Shown piece after piece: positions 45,100 to 56,599 of a DNA stretch of 64,000 nt; the stretch's first letter is position 1; the number at the start of each line of letters is the position of its first letter. Position numbers and translations under genes: made by a program. Below the pieces are notes generated by a model, which saw only the letters and a list, made by a program, of their open reading frames with translations, was not told the DNA's origin and made no database searches. Source of the stretch: Pyxicephalus adspersus (lineage: Eukaryota > Chordata > Amphibia > Anura > Pyxicephalidae); the NCBI RefSeq assembly GCF_032062135.1, contig NC_092860.1:62519708-62583707 (forward strand). Direction: 5' to 3'.

Positions 45100-45859
45100 A
45101 CTTAAGATCCTAACGCCCTAGGCAGAATCGGACTTCAGATTTGGATTCAGCGTACTTGATCCAGTAAATGACACATAGATTAGACCAAGTAAGTTTTTTG
45201 GGATGCAGTATAATCTAGTTTCCATTGTATCTGTATGTGCAGATTAAAGTAGTACCTTTAATATCAGTGTGAGCTATCTACTGCTTCAGTTCTCCACTTC
45301 TTTATGTATGGCTGCTTCAATCTTTGCAGCCCAAGCTTCCATATCTACCTTTGTGGGCATTTATTTCCAGAGAGACCTAATCTTATCTACTGAACCCTCT
45401 AGCTAAAGAGATTGTGAGGGGTTACTCTGAGACTCAGCGTCATGCTCAACACTACAGGGGAGGTAGAACTATTGCTTGTGTGTTCTAGAGACTGTCAAAG
45501 ACCATCTTACCTGAGGCTTTCAGCGGCGCAATAACAAGCTCAGCATTGGGTTCTCTATCTGTAGCCACCAGCAGGAAGCAGCTACCTAGATCGGATGCCC
45601 CAGACTGGTCAGGTATTCAGGATGCTTTTTGAGAACCAGACATCGGTAGTCGGTTTCACACATGGAAGCTGGTAAGCACTATAACGTACCGCCTATGACC
45701 TGAAGCTTCAAACTCTGCAGCTACTAGCCACCATGCTCGGCCACAAATATTCCTAACTTGCCTACTAAAACATGTACAGGTATCCCCTGATTCATAATTT
45801 TGCACAGTCACTGGTTACAGTCACTGGAGGCAAATTTGACCAAGATACATACATCCATA
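45100..45859. other. Intron or LINE remnant, nothing firm
   Basis: No open frame. The right part may belong to the LINE fragment that follows. Confidence 0.4.
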
Positions 45860-46335
45860 TATGCGTAAAAGGGAGATGATCCTGGGCAGTACCATTCCAC
45901 TTGAGCTTTGGAAGGTGACCTAGGGTCAAGCTTTTAAAAGCTCTCTATGTAGCCTATACCAGGAAAAGTTATATGCAATATTGATTCACTGATACCACAC
46001 CTCAGAGAAAGTACATGCAATCTCCCTGATATTCAGTGACTTCTGCTGGAGGTGTGATGCAGGGCTCTGTTATATATTTTGGTCCTGTATGGGTATTGAA
46101 TCCTATTGGATGGAGGAGAACAAGCTTTTGACTCAGCTGGTTTGTATCTCATTTTGCTTAGATCCACTGACTCATTTACTGTACCCCAATTTTCGGGACC
46201 TCCCCCTAAGGTGAAGGTTAAGCTAGTCACCCACATAATAATGGCATGTTGTCCGATCCCACTCTAATGAAAGTCATCAATCCCTCCCTCTATACTTGAT
46301 CCAAATTGTCGAGAGATATTAGATTAATTGAACTT
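45860..46335 (+). pseudogene. L1/Tx1 LINE ORF2 C-terminal fragment
   Basis: Plus-strand residues FCWRCDAGLCYIFWSC (about 46041-46088) reproduce the CxxC...WxC end of L1-group ORF2; compare CWRKCGELGTYVHMVWEC at about 53960. Stops and shifts are frequent. The upstream limit is uncertain. Confidence 0.7.
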
Positions 46336-47168
46336 TCAAAGGCGAGACTGAATGATCAACTGGAAAAACACCAGGCTGTGTGATCTTTGTAGGATCAATA
46401 TACACTTTGAAATTGCAGCACTGCTCCACCCTGTCCCCCCCTTAGGGGAATATATTTGGAATAACCTCTGGAAAACCTTTTTATCAAGAAAATTAACTCA
46501 CTTACCAGTCATCATCTGGTGACATTCAGCCAGAAGACTCGCTGTGTCACAGAGAGCTTTCAGCTGTACTGTTCTGGCAGTTACAGCATCTTTCAGCAGG
46601 TACAGAGCTTTATTACTCTATACCTGCCAAAACAGTGCAGTTGGAGGGCTTCAGTGCACCTTCTAATGGCCTTGCTACCCTAGGCAAGCGGAAGTGAATA
46701 GTGGAATGGATGGAAAAGCCTCACTGCTGCTCATTCCACCAACTGTTAAGTTTTCATGAAGGGAATGCCCAGCACATATACATACATAAATACCAAAAGA
46801 AGGGTACCCAGTTACAAGACAGTCATACTTGCATTCATGTGACAATATATACCTTTACATACCTATATATAGTGTCCCATTTATAAAGATGCAAAGTGGT
46901 AATCTCTTGCTACTAATAAAGTAATTTTGAAACACTAAGTTTTATCCCTTAGACACTTAAGTGCAAGAAAAAAATGGTAAATAGACTGCTGGTGTAACAT
47001 TGGTAAAACATTTTGTTGAATTTGTCCAGATAGGAACTTCTATGAAAGCATGACCGAGATGGAAGTGTCTCCAATGAATAACATTAGCAGTCACAGAAAG
47101 AACAGGCCTGGTTACTAGTTCACAATTTTATCTTTAGTGTAAAAAATGTTAAGTGTATGAACAAAAAA
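46336..47168. other. ADGRL3 intron, nothing recognised
   Basis: No exon, ORF of interest or repeat shared with other parts of the window. Confidence 0.5.
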
Positions 47169-47173
47169 CTCCT

Positions 47174-47843
47174 TGTCACAACAACACAGGACCCTCCTTG
47201 TCACTACCCCAGTAGGTAAAGACGTGCATGGGGCACAGAGTCTAAGCAACAGCCCCGTCTTCTCCAGAGCCTCTAGAGATGAGGATGTTGTACTGTGGGG
47301 TGCTGCCAGGTTGCGGCCCCCGTGCCCGCCAAGGCAGGTGAATACTTACAGGCAGCAACAAAGCGTGGTGCCTGAGCGAGAGACAGGGAGTGGTCAGACA
47401 AGCCAAAGGTCTGGGCAGGCAGCAATCAGGAATATTCAAAGGTCAAGCCGGGGTCGGTACACAAGCAAATCTGGAACAGAAGACACAGACATGAACAGCA
47501 GGAACCTGGGAGCAGAGCCAAAAGGAACTCTGTGTTCAGGAAACTTCCTGTTGCCAGTCCTTATAAAGGGAAGTTCATGTGATGGATGGGACCTGCAGAG
47601 ATCCTAACCCACCACCAGAGAGAGTGCTGGAGAGGAGGCAGTTCAAGTGTTATTCGCATGTTTGCCAGCAGGTGGAGTGCGTCTGAGGAAAAAGGGCCGG
47701 CTGACAGGGAGTCATATGACCTGGACCCCGAATTAAGCAGGGACTGGGATCCCTGAGAAGAGCTGGTGCTGGCAGCAGGGGAATGCAAGGTGGGTGACAC
47801 TTAAGAAAGCTCAGATCCCCTGGTCCTGCAGGGATCTGTGACA
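47174..47843 (-). mobile_element. Solo Gypsy-type LTR, family A, copy 2
   Basis: 670 bases, TGTCACAAC... to ...GATCTGTGACA, flanked by CTCCT and CTTCT (four of five identical). Shared internal words with 39452-40195 include agagcctctagag, gcccccgtgc, acttcctgttg and agagctggtgctggcagcag. A 144-codon ORF across it is non-coding. Confidence 0.88.
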
Positions 47844-47869
47844 CTTCTCAAATTTTACTTTTTCACATT

Positions 47870-48106
47870 TTTCCTCAATTGTGAAAAATTATTATATTAT
47901 ATATATATATATATTATGCATGCTACTGTACATTTATATTACATGTTTCACTAATTTTTTAACAGATTTTTGTGTTTTTTCATTTAAAGTCTATTAATAA
48001 ATGTATTAAATATTGGACATATTTCGGTGAGTTATCTCAAAGAGTTATAGGCCTACAATGTAAAATACATTTTCATGCAAAAAAAATTTACCCCTAGGGG
48101 GGTTAA
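47870..48106. mobile_element. DNA element family A, copy 3, partial
   Basis: Shares ttacatgtttcactaatttt, aacagatttttgtgtttt and cggtgagttatctcaaagag with 17896-18262 and ends cccctaggggggttaat. The left end is missing. Confidence 0.75.
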
Positions 48107-49319
48107 TAAATGATGGATATTTGCGTTATTTTAAATGTTGACAGATATTTAACTGTTATTGTTATGTATAATTTATTGAACTGTCACATTTTTTGTATTG
48201 CAACTGCCACCTTTGTTTTGTACATTTTATATTGTAATAATCACAAGTTGGCCAAAAAAAAAATGTGAAACTATGCACATTGGCTTTTGTTTTGATGTAT
48301 TTCAATGGAAAATGCATGGAGATTAATCTTTTTGGACATGTGTTTGAATTGGAATCAGTCATATAGCAGAATTTCAGTGGTCTTCCATGGAAAATCCACA
48401 CAGTGAAGGGAATGCCCTGTTTATTCCTTATTGTAGTTTAAATAAACCAGAAAGACTACAGTGACAAATTACAAAAAGTATGTATTTTTCCTTTCCTTCT
48501 GTGCAACATTTGAACCAATCTGTTAAAATGGCTGCTCTGATCAATAGTATACTGGGAAGCAGACAGATGACATTAGTTTAGAAAAAGGTATGTAGGATGG
48601 CCAATAAGTAGTTGGGAGATTTTTTTATTGTGCGCTATGCCACACTTTTTTTTCCACTTTAATTAATAGCAGTGTTGGGTTTTATTTTTTTACACCCGAA
48701 ATGTTTAAATTAAAAACATTCAACCACAGATTGAGCTTTTTTATTTCTGGAGATTGACTGCTTTTTAAGCCGAGGGAAAACTTTTATCCTAACAGTCCTT
48801 TATGTTATCATTGTTGATGTGTTTTCAATTGCCTTAAATGTTTTTCATTTCTTTTTGTGCTTTGTTTTCCCCTGGTCAGACTGTGTATATGTAAATAAAT
48901 ACAGTACAACTGTTACAAAAAAAATTGTAGGTTAGACTATAAAAATATATAAAAAATACAATGTAGATCTAACTAAATATTTTCTGTATCTTCAGTAGGA
49001 CTTACAGTCAGAACTAGAGCCAGATCAATTGTCATGGGTGGGAGCAGGTCTGTAGCTACCCCCACATATGATAAATTATAAAATCAAATCTGGGTTTTGT
49101 TGGGTGGTACCAAAATGATGTTTGAGAACAAAGGAAAGGAATTAGAATGCATAGTAACCTTAACTTGCAAAGGTTCAAGGTTCCTTCTAGGGATAGTAAA
49201 TAATTCACTGTGTTCAAACCTTCATATCTCCTAAACCTTTGGTCATAATGACATGAAATGTTTAGGTTACACAGGAGATCCTCCTAGTAAAACTACCCAG
49301 CTTTCATGAATCTTAAGAT
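48107..49319. other. ADGRL3 intron, nothing recognised
   Basis: About 1.2 kb of AT-rich sequence with poly-T and poly-A runs. No exon or repeat was seen. Confidence 0.5.
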
Positions 49320-49494
49320 ATGGGGGTCACAAGTTTTAAAACGTATGGACTTCCGGTTCTGAGTCATTATGAGCGAGTAGCAGAACAGAGAGGCTCCGGC
49401 TCACTTAGAGGTGTATCTTTCATTAAGATCATTCGCCGATTCATGCTTTTTACCATCTTCTCCTACCAGCCAGTGACTCCCTGCAGATCCACAC

Positions 49495-50634
49495 ATGGAT
49501 AAGTTCATAGCCAAAGCGGCTTTAAGTAGTTCCCCAGCTTCGGGGAAGCAGAAGGAGTAGGGCCACATGCCGCGATCCAAGATGGCAGATGCCCTGTCCT
49601 CACAACAATCATATACATCTGATGACAATGAGAGTGAGTCTTTTCCTCTCCCCTCAGACCACACTAATATTGTGGAGGCGGTTGCATTCGCCTTAGGCCC
49701 ACCATTCAGGAGCCAATTGATGCAGCCGTTGGCAAGGGCATAAAGTCTCTAAAGCAAGAGATAAAAGGGTCAGGCTAACAGGATCTCGGCTACAGAAACC
49801 ATGATCTCCTCTAATTGGGATGATCTATTTCAAGCTAGAATTCAAATAGCTTCAATGGAAACTCAGATGCGTGTTCGGACTGATAAGGTCGATGATCTGG
49901 AAAACAGATCCCGACGGAATAACTTGAGAATAAACGGATTACCTGAGTCCTTTAAACCCAGCATGTTAAAGCAGCTGTGTGTTTCCACTATTCCAGAGCT
50001 TTTAGGCCTGGATCATGTATGCACACTGGCACACAGATGCGCCCTGTTATTGCAAAGTACTTGGACTATGCAGACAGATCTAAATTGCTTATGGCTTTCC
50101 GCAACCAATGTAATCTTATCTATTGAAGGTACACGCCTTCTGATATTCATGGACTATTCGGCGGAAGTGGCCCGCAAACGTAAACTTTTCCAGACTGTCT
50201 GCACTTAATTGTTCAAGAGGAAGGTAAGATTTACACTAGCTTACCCAACCACCCTTCACCTGTTGCTGGGATTTTTGTCTTAGCAATACCTGTTTTTGTT
50301 TTTTGAGTAATGGATATGCGAATAGTTACATGGAACGTTAAGTGACTGATGTCCCCAAACAAACGCATGGCAATTCTAAAGTACCTACAAAAGCTTACAA
50401 CAGACACAGCCATGCCCATTTGGACTCCTTGGACTCTGCAAATTGTGGGTGGGGGAGGTCCTGGGATCACCACCAGTAGGAGGTAAGGCAGGGTTTATTT
50501 ATTTACTGCACAAACGTTTATAAGAAATATAAGAAGAAATTTATAACCGTGACCCTAGCATTGAGGGAACATCATATTCAATATAGATGGGGGTTCCCGG
50601 TGAAGCTTATTGTTTCACCCAATGGGTCCAATTA
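49495..50634 (+). pseudogene. LINE ORF1, broken by a stop and an insertion
   Basis: The likely start is MDKFIAKAALSSS at 49495, with a stop at about 49558, followed by SKMADALSSQQSYTSDDNES. A coiled coil runs to ENRSRRNNLRINGLPESFK (about 49900-49960). YSAEVARKRKLFQTVCT ends at about 50207. The expected continuation, LALREHHIQYRWGFPVKL, appears only at about 50552-50610. About 350 foreign bases lie between. Several frameshifts. Confidence 0.85.
50208..50550 (+). other. Foreign insert in LINE ORF1 resembling an ORF2 start
   Basis: Contains MDMRIVTWNVK (stop) LMSPNKRMAILKYLQKL at about 50311-50388. That is the endonuclease start (TWNVKGLNSPNKR type) of a different L1/Tx1 LINE, followed by unrelated sequence. 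No clear target duplication was found. Confidence 0.7.
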
Positions 50635-51069
50635 AACTATAAAGAACCCTCAACTTGGTCTTGAATTGCTTGAAAGCTGGGGCATTCAGCCAGCTACCCA
50701 ACCTCAAGTATCTAGATCTGGTCAAACTCCTGGTCGCCTTTCCCCAGAGTGGAAACTTGCTTGAGTATACAGTTTGTTATGAAAAAAGTTGCAATTTGAA
50801 GACTAATATCCGGAGTCCGTTATCACGTCTTAGTTACCCCATACACAAGATGTGCAGTTTGATACTGCTTTCTGAATCCAATATGGATTTTTTTTTTACT
50901 TTTTCTTAAAGGATTAACAATTACTGGCTCTCAATTCTATTTTTTACTTTATGTTTTGTTTACAATGGCTCTTCTGTTTTGTATTTCGTTAGAGAGGAAA
51001 GAGAAGCTTTTCATATGAATATGAGAACACTCCGACAAGTATTTACCTCTTTAGAGGTACAATGCTCGT
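50635..51069 (+). other. Inter-ORF spacer of the 49-54 kb LINE
   Basis: T-rich with no convincing frame. It ends just before the ORF2 start codon at 51070-51072. Confidence 0.6.
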
Positions 51070-54000
51070 ATGATGGGGCTTCGTATCCTATCTATTAACG
51101 CTAAAGGGCTAAATAGCCCCTTTAAAAGACATGCTATTTGGGATGAAGCTAAGAGACATGATTCCAACATTTTATGTATCCAGGAGACACACTTTAAGAC
51201 GGATAATTTACCATACTTCTTCCATAAGGATTTTCCTCATATTTTTCATGTTACATCTGCGCAGAAGAAAAAGGGAGTGACTATTGCAGTAAGATCCAAC
51301 ATATCTTTTTCTCTCATAAAAGTGGATATGGATTTAGAGGGACGTTATATAATTTTGGTGGCCAAATTTAACAATATAATTAGAACATTGGTATCTTTAT
51401 ATGCCCCAAATGTCTACTTATTGAAATTTTTGTCTAAAATGATTAAAAGAAAATCCAGAAAGGTTCAGTTATAATCTGTGGAGACTTAACCTGTATTCCT
51501 GATATTTCACTGGATACTTCCAATCGCAAAAAGTTCACAAGACCAACATTGAATTTCCTACTACGAAAGGAGGATCTTTATGATGTCTGGCAATGTCTCC
51601 ACTCATCTGAGAAAGATTTTATTTTTTTCTCGGCTCCTCATTAGTCTTACTCGAGAACTGATTTGTTCTTGGTGGATAAATGGACTTTACAGCAAGTGAC
51701 ATCTTCTTCTATTCACAATATAACTTGGTCTGACCATGCACCTGTGTCTATTTGTATTAATGAAAACAATAAGACCCCTAGTTCTTATCTTTGGAGGAAC
51801 ATTGTGTCCTTACTTGCACATACTTCCACGATTAGTAAGATTTTAGATAAGCTGAAAGAATTTTTTCAATTTAATGAGTCACCGGAAGTGACTCCCTCTG
51901 TTTTTTGGTGTGCTCATAAGGCTTTTGCTAGAGGTATTTTAATCCAGCGATTGAGAGTAAAAACAGAGGGCAGCTTATCAGTGAATTGTTAGCGAAAATT
52001 GGGGAGTTAGAGAATATTCATAAAAGTAAAATCACAATCCCTATTTCTCAACAACTGTTTAGATATAGACAGGAATTCCGTTTAATGCTTTTTGAAAAAC
52101 AAGAAAGAGTTTTTCAACGCACAAGAACTATCTATTATGCACAAGGTAATAGAGCAGGTAAACTATTAGCATCTAAACTCAAAGCTAAACGACTAAGATA
52201 TACGTTACCCTTTTTATACCATCATAAGTCTAAAGCTCAGTTGTCTAATCCTTTAAACATGGCAAATGCGTTTAGAGATTATTACCAAGAACTGTAAAAC
52301 CTCAAAGAGGATAGACAGATCCACCAACCTACTCAAAAGTTGGTCCATGGTGACCAAGTGGGTTTTGTTAAGGGGCGTCAGGCCTCTGATGCGACTCGCC
52401 GTATAATTAGTCTACTTAAAATTGCTAAAAGCTCAGGAGAACCGACTATATTCCTCACGCTCGATGCAGAGAAAGCTTTCGATAAAGTGCATTGGGGATA
52501 CTTACATACAGTGTTGCAAAAATTTGGTCTGAAAGGTAAAATTCTGTCAGCTGTCATGGCTCTGTATACTTACCCTTCGGCTCAAGTATATTTATCGAAT
52601 ATGTTGTCCTCCCCTTTTAATATTACCAATGGAACTCGTCAAGGTTGCCCTCTGTCACCTGCTCTCTTTACACTGATTATGGAACCCTTTGCACAAGCTA
52701 TTAGAGATAACAAAAATATCAAAAGAATACAAATAGGTGAGTCTTCACATGTTGTGGGTTTGTTTACTGATGATGTGATTTTGTCATTAATGGATCCACA
52801 GACTTCAATGGCAACCGTATTATCTGTAGTTGGAGTATTTGGATATGTTAGCTATTACAAGATTAATGATTCAAAATGTAGTATTTTACCGATAGGTGTA
52901 TCCTCAGAATTAAAAGATCAAATCTCTAGGGAGTTTCCCTTTCAATGGTCAAAAGATAGTATTTTATACTTAGGTATCCGTTTCACCAGCTCTGTGTCTT
53001 CCTTGGTTATCTGTAATTTTACATCACTGGTAGATGTGGTTAAGAAAGAAATTGATATTCTTTCAAAAGTGGAATTATTCTGGTTGGGACGTATTGCGGC
53101 CTTTAAAATGGTAGTTCTTCCAAAAGTTCTCTATTTATTTTGAACTATACCTATTATTCTTCCCCAATCTCTCTTACTTTCTTTACAATCTTTGATACAA
53201 AAATTTATATGGCAGAATAAGAAACCTTGTCTCTCGCAATCACTTGTATATCGAGCAAAGAAGGTGGGTGGAATGGGGGTACCCTATCTAATAGATTATT
53301 ATTTGGCGTCATTGATGGACCATTTGGAGCTTTGTATAAAACCGGAGATAAATAAAAGATGGCTGGATATTGAAAGAATGTATATACCTACAGGTAACTA
53401 TTTGGCTTTTTTAATGGCTAACTTATGTTCAATAATTAGATCACATTTGAACTTACCCCCAATAGAGGCTATGGTATTTATCTGGAAGAAACTTCAAAGT
53501 AAAAAATGTATAGATACGGAATCAGTATCAATCCCAGTTCCGTTGCAATTTTTTGAGCTTCTTATACCAAATTACCGACTTTTCATACCTTTCGTAATAA
53601 TTATAAAATATTTCAGATGAATCATTTACGAGCATCACTTTCCGAAAAGGAAATTACTGTACCAGTAGCTTTTTGGAAAAGATGTAAAAATATCAATCTT
53701 TGCAAAGGAGACATCTCTGTATATTATAATTTAATCCAAAATAAAGGCTCCTGGAGGAGACTTTATGTTTTCTCTATTTGGAAGCAGGATTTACAACGTT
53801 CTTTCCCACTCTCCCAATGGAAAACGGCAATTTGCTCTAGCTCCATGGCATCTAAATGTATCTCCCATTGGGAAAACTACCAAAAGATTTTATGTCGATG
53901 GTATAGAACACCATATAGACTTTCTAAGTATGTACCACAATATTCGCCTCAGTGTTGGAGGAAGTGTGGTGAATTGGGCACTTATGTACATATGGTTTGG

Positions 54001-54255
54001 GAATGTAAAAGCATATGTAGTTTTTGGAATTCTATTTTCGTTTTAGTATCAACGGTTACAGGATGTTTAACTAGCCCTGATGCGGCATTAGCATTACTGA
54101 ATCTGGGAATGGATAGATTCCCACGTTACTATCGAACCATAGTCACACATATCTTTATTGCGGCACGACTCTCCATAGTATCTAAATGGAATCACGCTAC
54201 AACACCTAATATGTCTGAAATAATGCAAATGATACATGCAAATTATTATTATTAG
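51070..54255 (+). pseudogene. LINE ORF2 (endonuclease and reverse transcriptase), inactive
   Basis: Endonuclease: LRILSINAKGLNSPFKR (51080), ILCIQETHFKTD (51165), IICGDLTCIPD (51470) and SDHAPVSICI (51732). A deletion near 52300 removes the PGPDGFP and YRPISLLN blocks. RT resumes at VHGDQVGFVKGRQASDATRR (52340), FLTLDAEKAFDKVHW (52450), RQGCPLSPALFTLIMEPFAQ (52640) and GLFTDDVILSL (52759), where FADD has become FTDD with both Asp kept. YLIDYYLASLMDHLE (53286) and the end motif CWRKCGELGTYVHMVWEC (53950) follow. Stops at about 51472, 52297, 53141 and 53618 break it. Confidence 0.92.
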
Positions 54256-54639
54256 CGTTCTTTGGCTTATAGTAGATTTCAGTCACATAAGTTTCACGCA
54301 AATTGGAAATGCTGGGAAAGATTTTTACCTTCCATAGCTAAAGGAAGATAGACTTATATATAGGATATGGTTATTCTAGCTATTTGGAGTATTGCTGAAT
54401 CTTATATGCCATTGTATACCTTTGTTGTTTTTTTTGTTTACCTATTTTTTCTTTATTGTTTAATTATATTCTTTTATTTGCTGTACTTTGTTAAAACCCA
54501 ATAAAAATTTAAAATGAAAAAAAAAAAAAAAAATATGAATAGCAACATTAGTTATCAGTCTTACAGACAAACTTTGTGAGACTGCATACAGCCTCGGCAC
54601 CTAAGCCATACCTGGCATCAGGGTGCAACTACCCCTTAC

Positions 54640-54850
54640 TCAAAAAAAATGCATGTGCCTTTTTTATCTATGGCCTGGTGCTCCAGAGCCATTCTTAGTC
54701 TCTGGCCTGGAAAAGGGATGAAGTGCCTGGCCCCTAATTTCTTCCAGGACACTCCGGGCCTGGACCTCAAATAAAATGCAGCAATTCTGCCACAGAAAAT
54801 TTCTAACAGCCTTATCCAGGCTCTTTTATCCCCTTTTCAGGGGCAGATGA
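54640..54850 (-). repeat. Interspersed repeat C, copy 2
   Basis: Reverse complement of the 34955-35165 repeat over about 200 bases, including the aggacactccgggcctgga block. Confidence 0.75.
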
Positions 54851-55149
54851 TGCCAAATACCCTGCAAATTTGGTATCATATGTCACATCTTGTCACACCT
54901 GTTATTAAATCATATCTAAGCAAATAATGTAAAAAAATGTAACATGAAAATATTTAGGACTATAGAACATCTTTCCCCCATTCATCTTTTCTACACTATA
55001 GGGGGGTGTTTTGTAGGCTACAGAGAGACCTGGGAATGATATTAACAAGTAGCAAGCCTCCTAAGAGAATAGAGAACACTAGAAGTTATTTCTGGAGGAA
55101 TCAATGGGATTTTTTCTGTTATAACACCAGAGTTTTTACAGAAATTTAA
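54851..55149. other. ADGRL3 intron, nothing recognised
   Basis: AT-rich. No feature identified. Confidence 0.5.
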
Positions 55150-56156
55150 CTTTTTATTCAGAAAGAAACATAAATACATGGACATTTGTTGGAATTGAAA
55201 ATTCTTTCAAAAAAAAAAACAATAAAACCTCACCTCTCCCCCTCAACAATCGCTTCTGTTAACACAAATGTAACCATCTAAAATGCTTGTGAGAGTGAGC
55301 AGATAAATAAAACAAAAACTATAGTATTATTGGTAGGTAGAACAACAGTAATAGATGTAATTTCACCAGTTGGTATTTATTCCGAACATAATTCCTTGTA
55401 AATTTGTTAGGGTTATCTAATAAAATAGCCCTCGATTCTTTCATGAAATATTTTTCTTGTACTTCATGGAGTCACTGTTGGATGGTAGGTGTTGTCCAAT
55501 CCATCCAATAAAGAGGTATCGGGCTTGATTCTGCTGTTCCTCTGTAAATTGTGTTTGTAGGGCAGATTCCCAAACTCCTAAACTTTAATGAGAGATCCCC
55601 CACCCCGTAGCGTTTGGTACTGATAGGAAATTACATGCCGTACCCGTTGTCCATCCACACAAATCTGTTCAAAAGCAGAAAGAGTGTTTGAGAGATTAGT
55701 TAACTTGCTTAATTCTAAAATAACATTTTGTATGTGGATATAACACCAAATGGATAAGTTGTTTTTTCTTTCCTTGCCTTTCATTGTATCATGGTCTACA
55801 AAATCTTGTACTCTCAGTAAAGAACTTTCACTCCACCTTGATAGATACAAATTTTCCATACCCTGTGGGAGTTTCAGGTTTCTTATTATAGGAGTTAGAA
55901 GTCCTGGGGTAGATGCAAATCTTTGAGAAGTATTGATATGGGTTCCAATGTGGGGCTGTCAATGAGGGGGAGAATAGTGCAATTTCTATTGCACTCCTTC
56001 TGGTTTTTCAGCCCATAAAATGTTTTACTTTATTGATTGTGCTTGATATAGGCACCGAAATAGGCAATATTTAGAAAAGATTTAATAGTCCAAAGAGAAC
56101 GTTTATATTGACTATTGCTGTCGAGTTGATCCAGGAAAAACACTTGGTAGCCAGTG
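55150..56156 (-). pseudogene. LINE ORF2 C-terminus and 3' end
   Basis: Frames include ENLYLSRWSESSLLRVQDF (about 55855), FEQICVDGQRVRHVISYQYQ and ALQTQFTEEQQNQARYLFIG-like residues near 55530. The 3' untranslated region ends in aactttttattc at about 55150. Frameshifted. Confidence 0.7.
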
Positions 56157-56590
56157 TGTTGCGGCTCCACAAGGTAAGGTGGTGGACCCACTCTGTCACC
56201 CACCCTGTGGGTGGAGACGTGCATGGGGCGCAGGGTCTAAGGAGTAGCTTGGTCCTCTCCAGAGCCTCTAGTGGTGAGGATGTTGAGCGGCAAGCTACTG
56301 CCAGGTTGGGGCCCCGTGCCCGCCAAGGGAGGTGACTGCCAACAAGCAGGGACTGAAGCGTAGTACTAAAGGAAAATCCAGGAGGATAGTCAGACAAGCC
56401 AAAAGGTCAGGATGTTGGCCAGCAGAGGGAGCGCGTCTGTGGAATACTCTGGTTCACTGAGGCAAGAAAGCAGCTGACAGAGAACCACTTGACTTGGAGC
56501 AGGAAGTAAACAGAGTATTGGATCCAGAGGCAGAGATGGGGCTGGCAGCAGGGGGCTGCAAGGAAGGAAAGCAAGAAGGAGGCACAGATG
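56157..56590 (-). repeat. 3' LTR of the Gypsy element (family A)
   Basis: Matches 47174-47843 and 39452-40195 over both flanks (agagcctctagtggtgagga, gccccgtgcccgccaagg, ggcagcagggggctgc). An internal deletion falls between aaaaggtcagg and atgttggccagcag near 56410. Confidence 0.85.
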
Positions 56591-56599
56591 ACCTGGACC

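Larger units (their letters stand above)
49320..54533 (+). mobile_element. L1/Tx1-group LINE, near full length, with poly-A tail
   Basis: 5' region from about 49320, ORF1 49495-50634, ORF2 51070-54255, a short 3' untranslated region with aataaaa at about 54501, and an A tail to 54533. The hexamer atgaat occurs just before the element (about 49307) and just after the tail (54535), possibly a short target duplication. It lies antisense to ADGRL3. Both ORFs are broken. Confidence 0.85.

Noticed and set aside
47173..47607. 144-codon ORF
   Set aside because: Lies entirely in a solo LTR with defined ends and imperfect target duplication. Other copies do not keep the frame.
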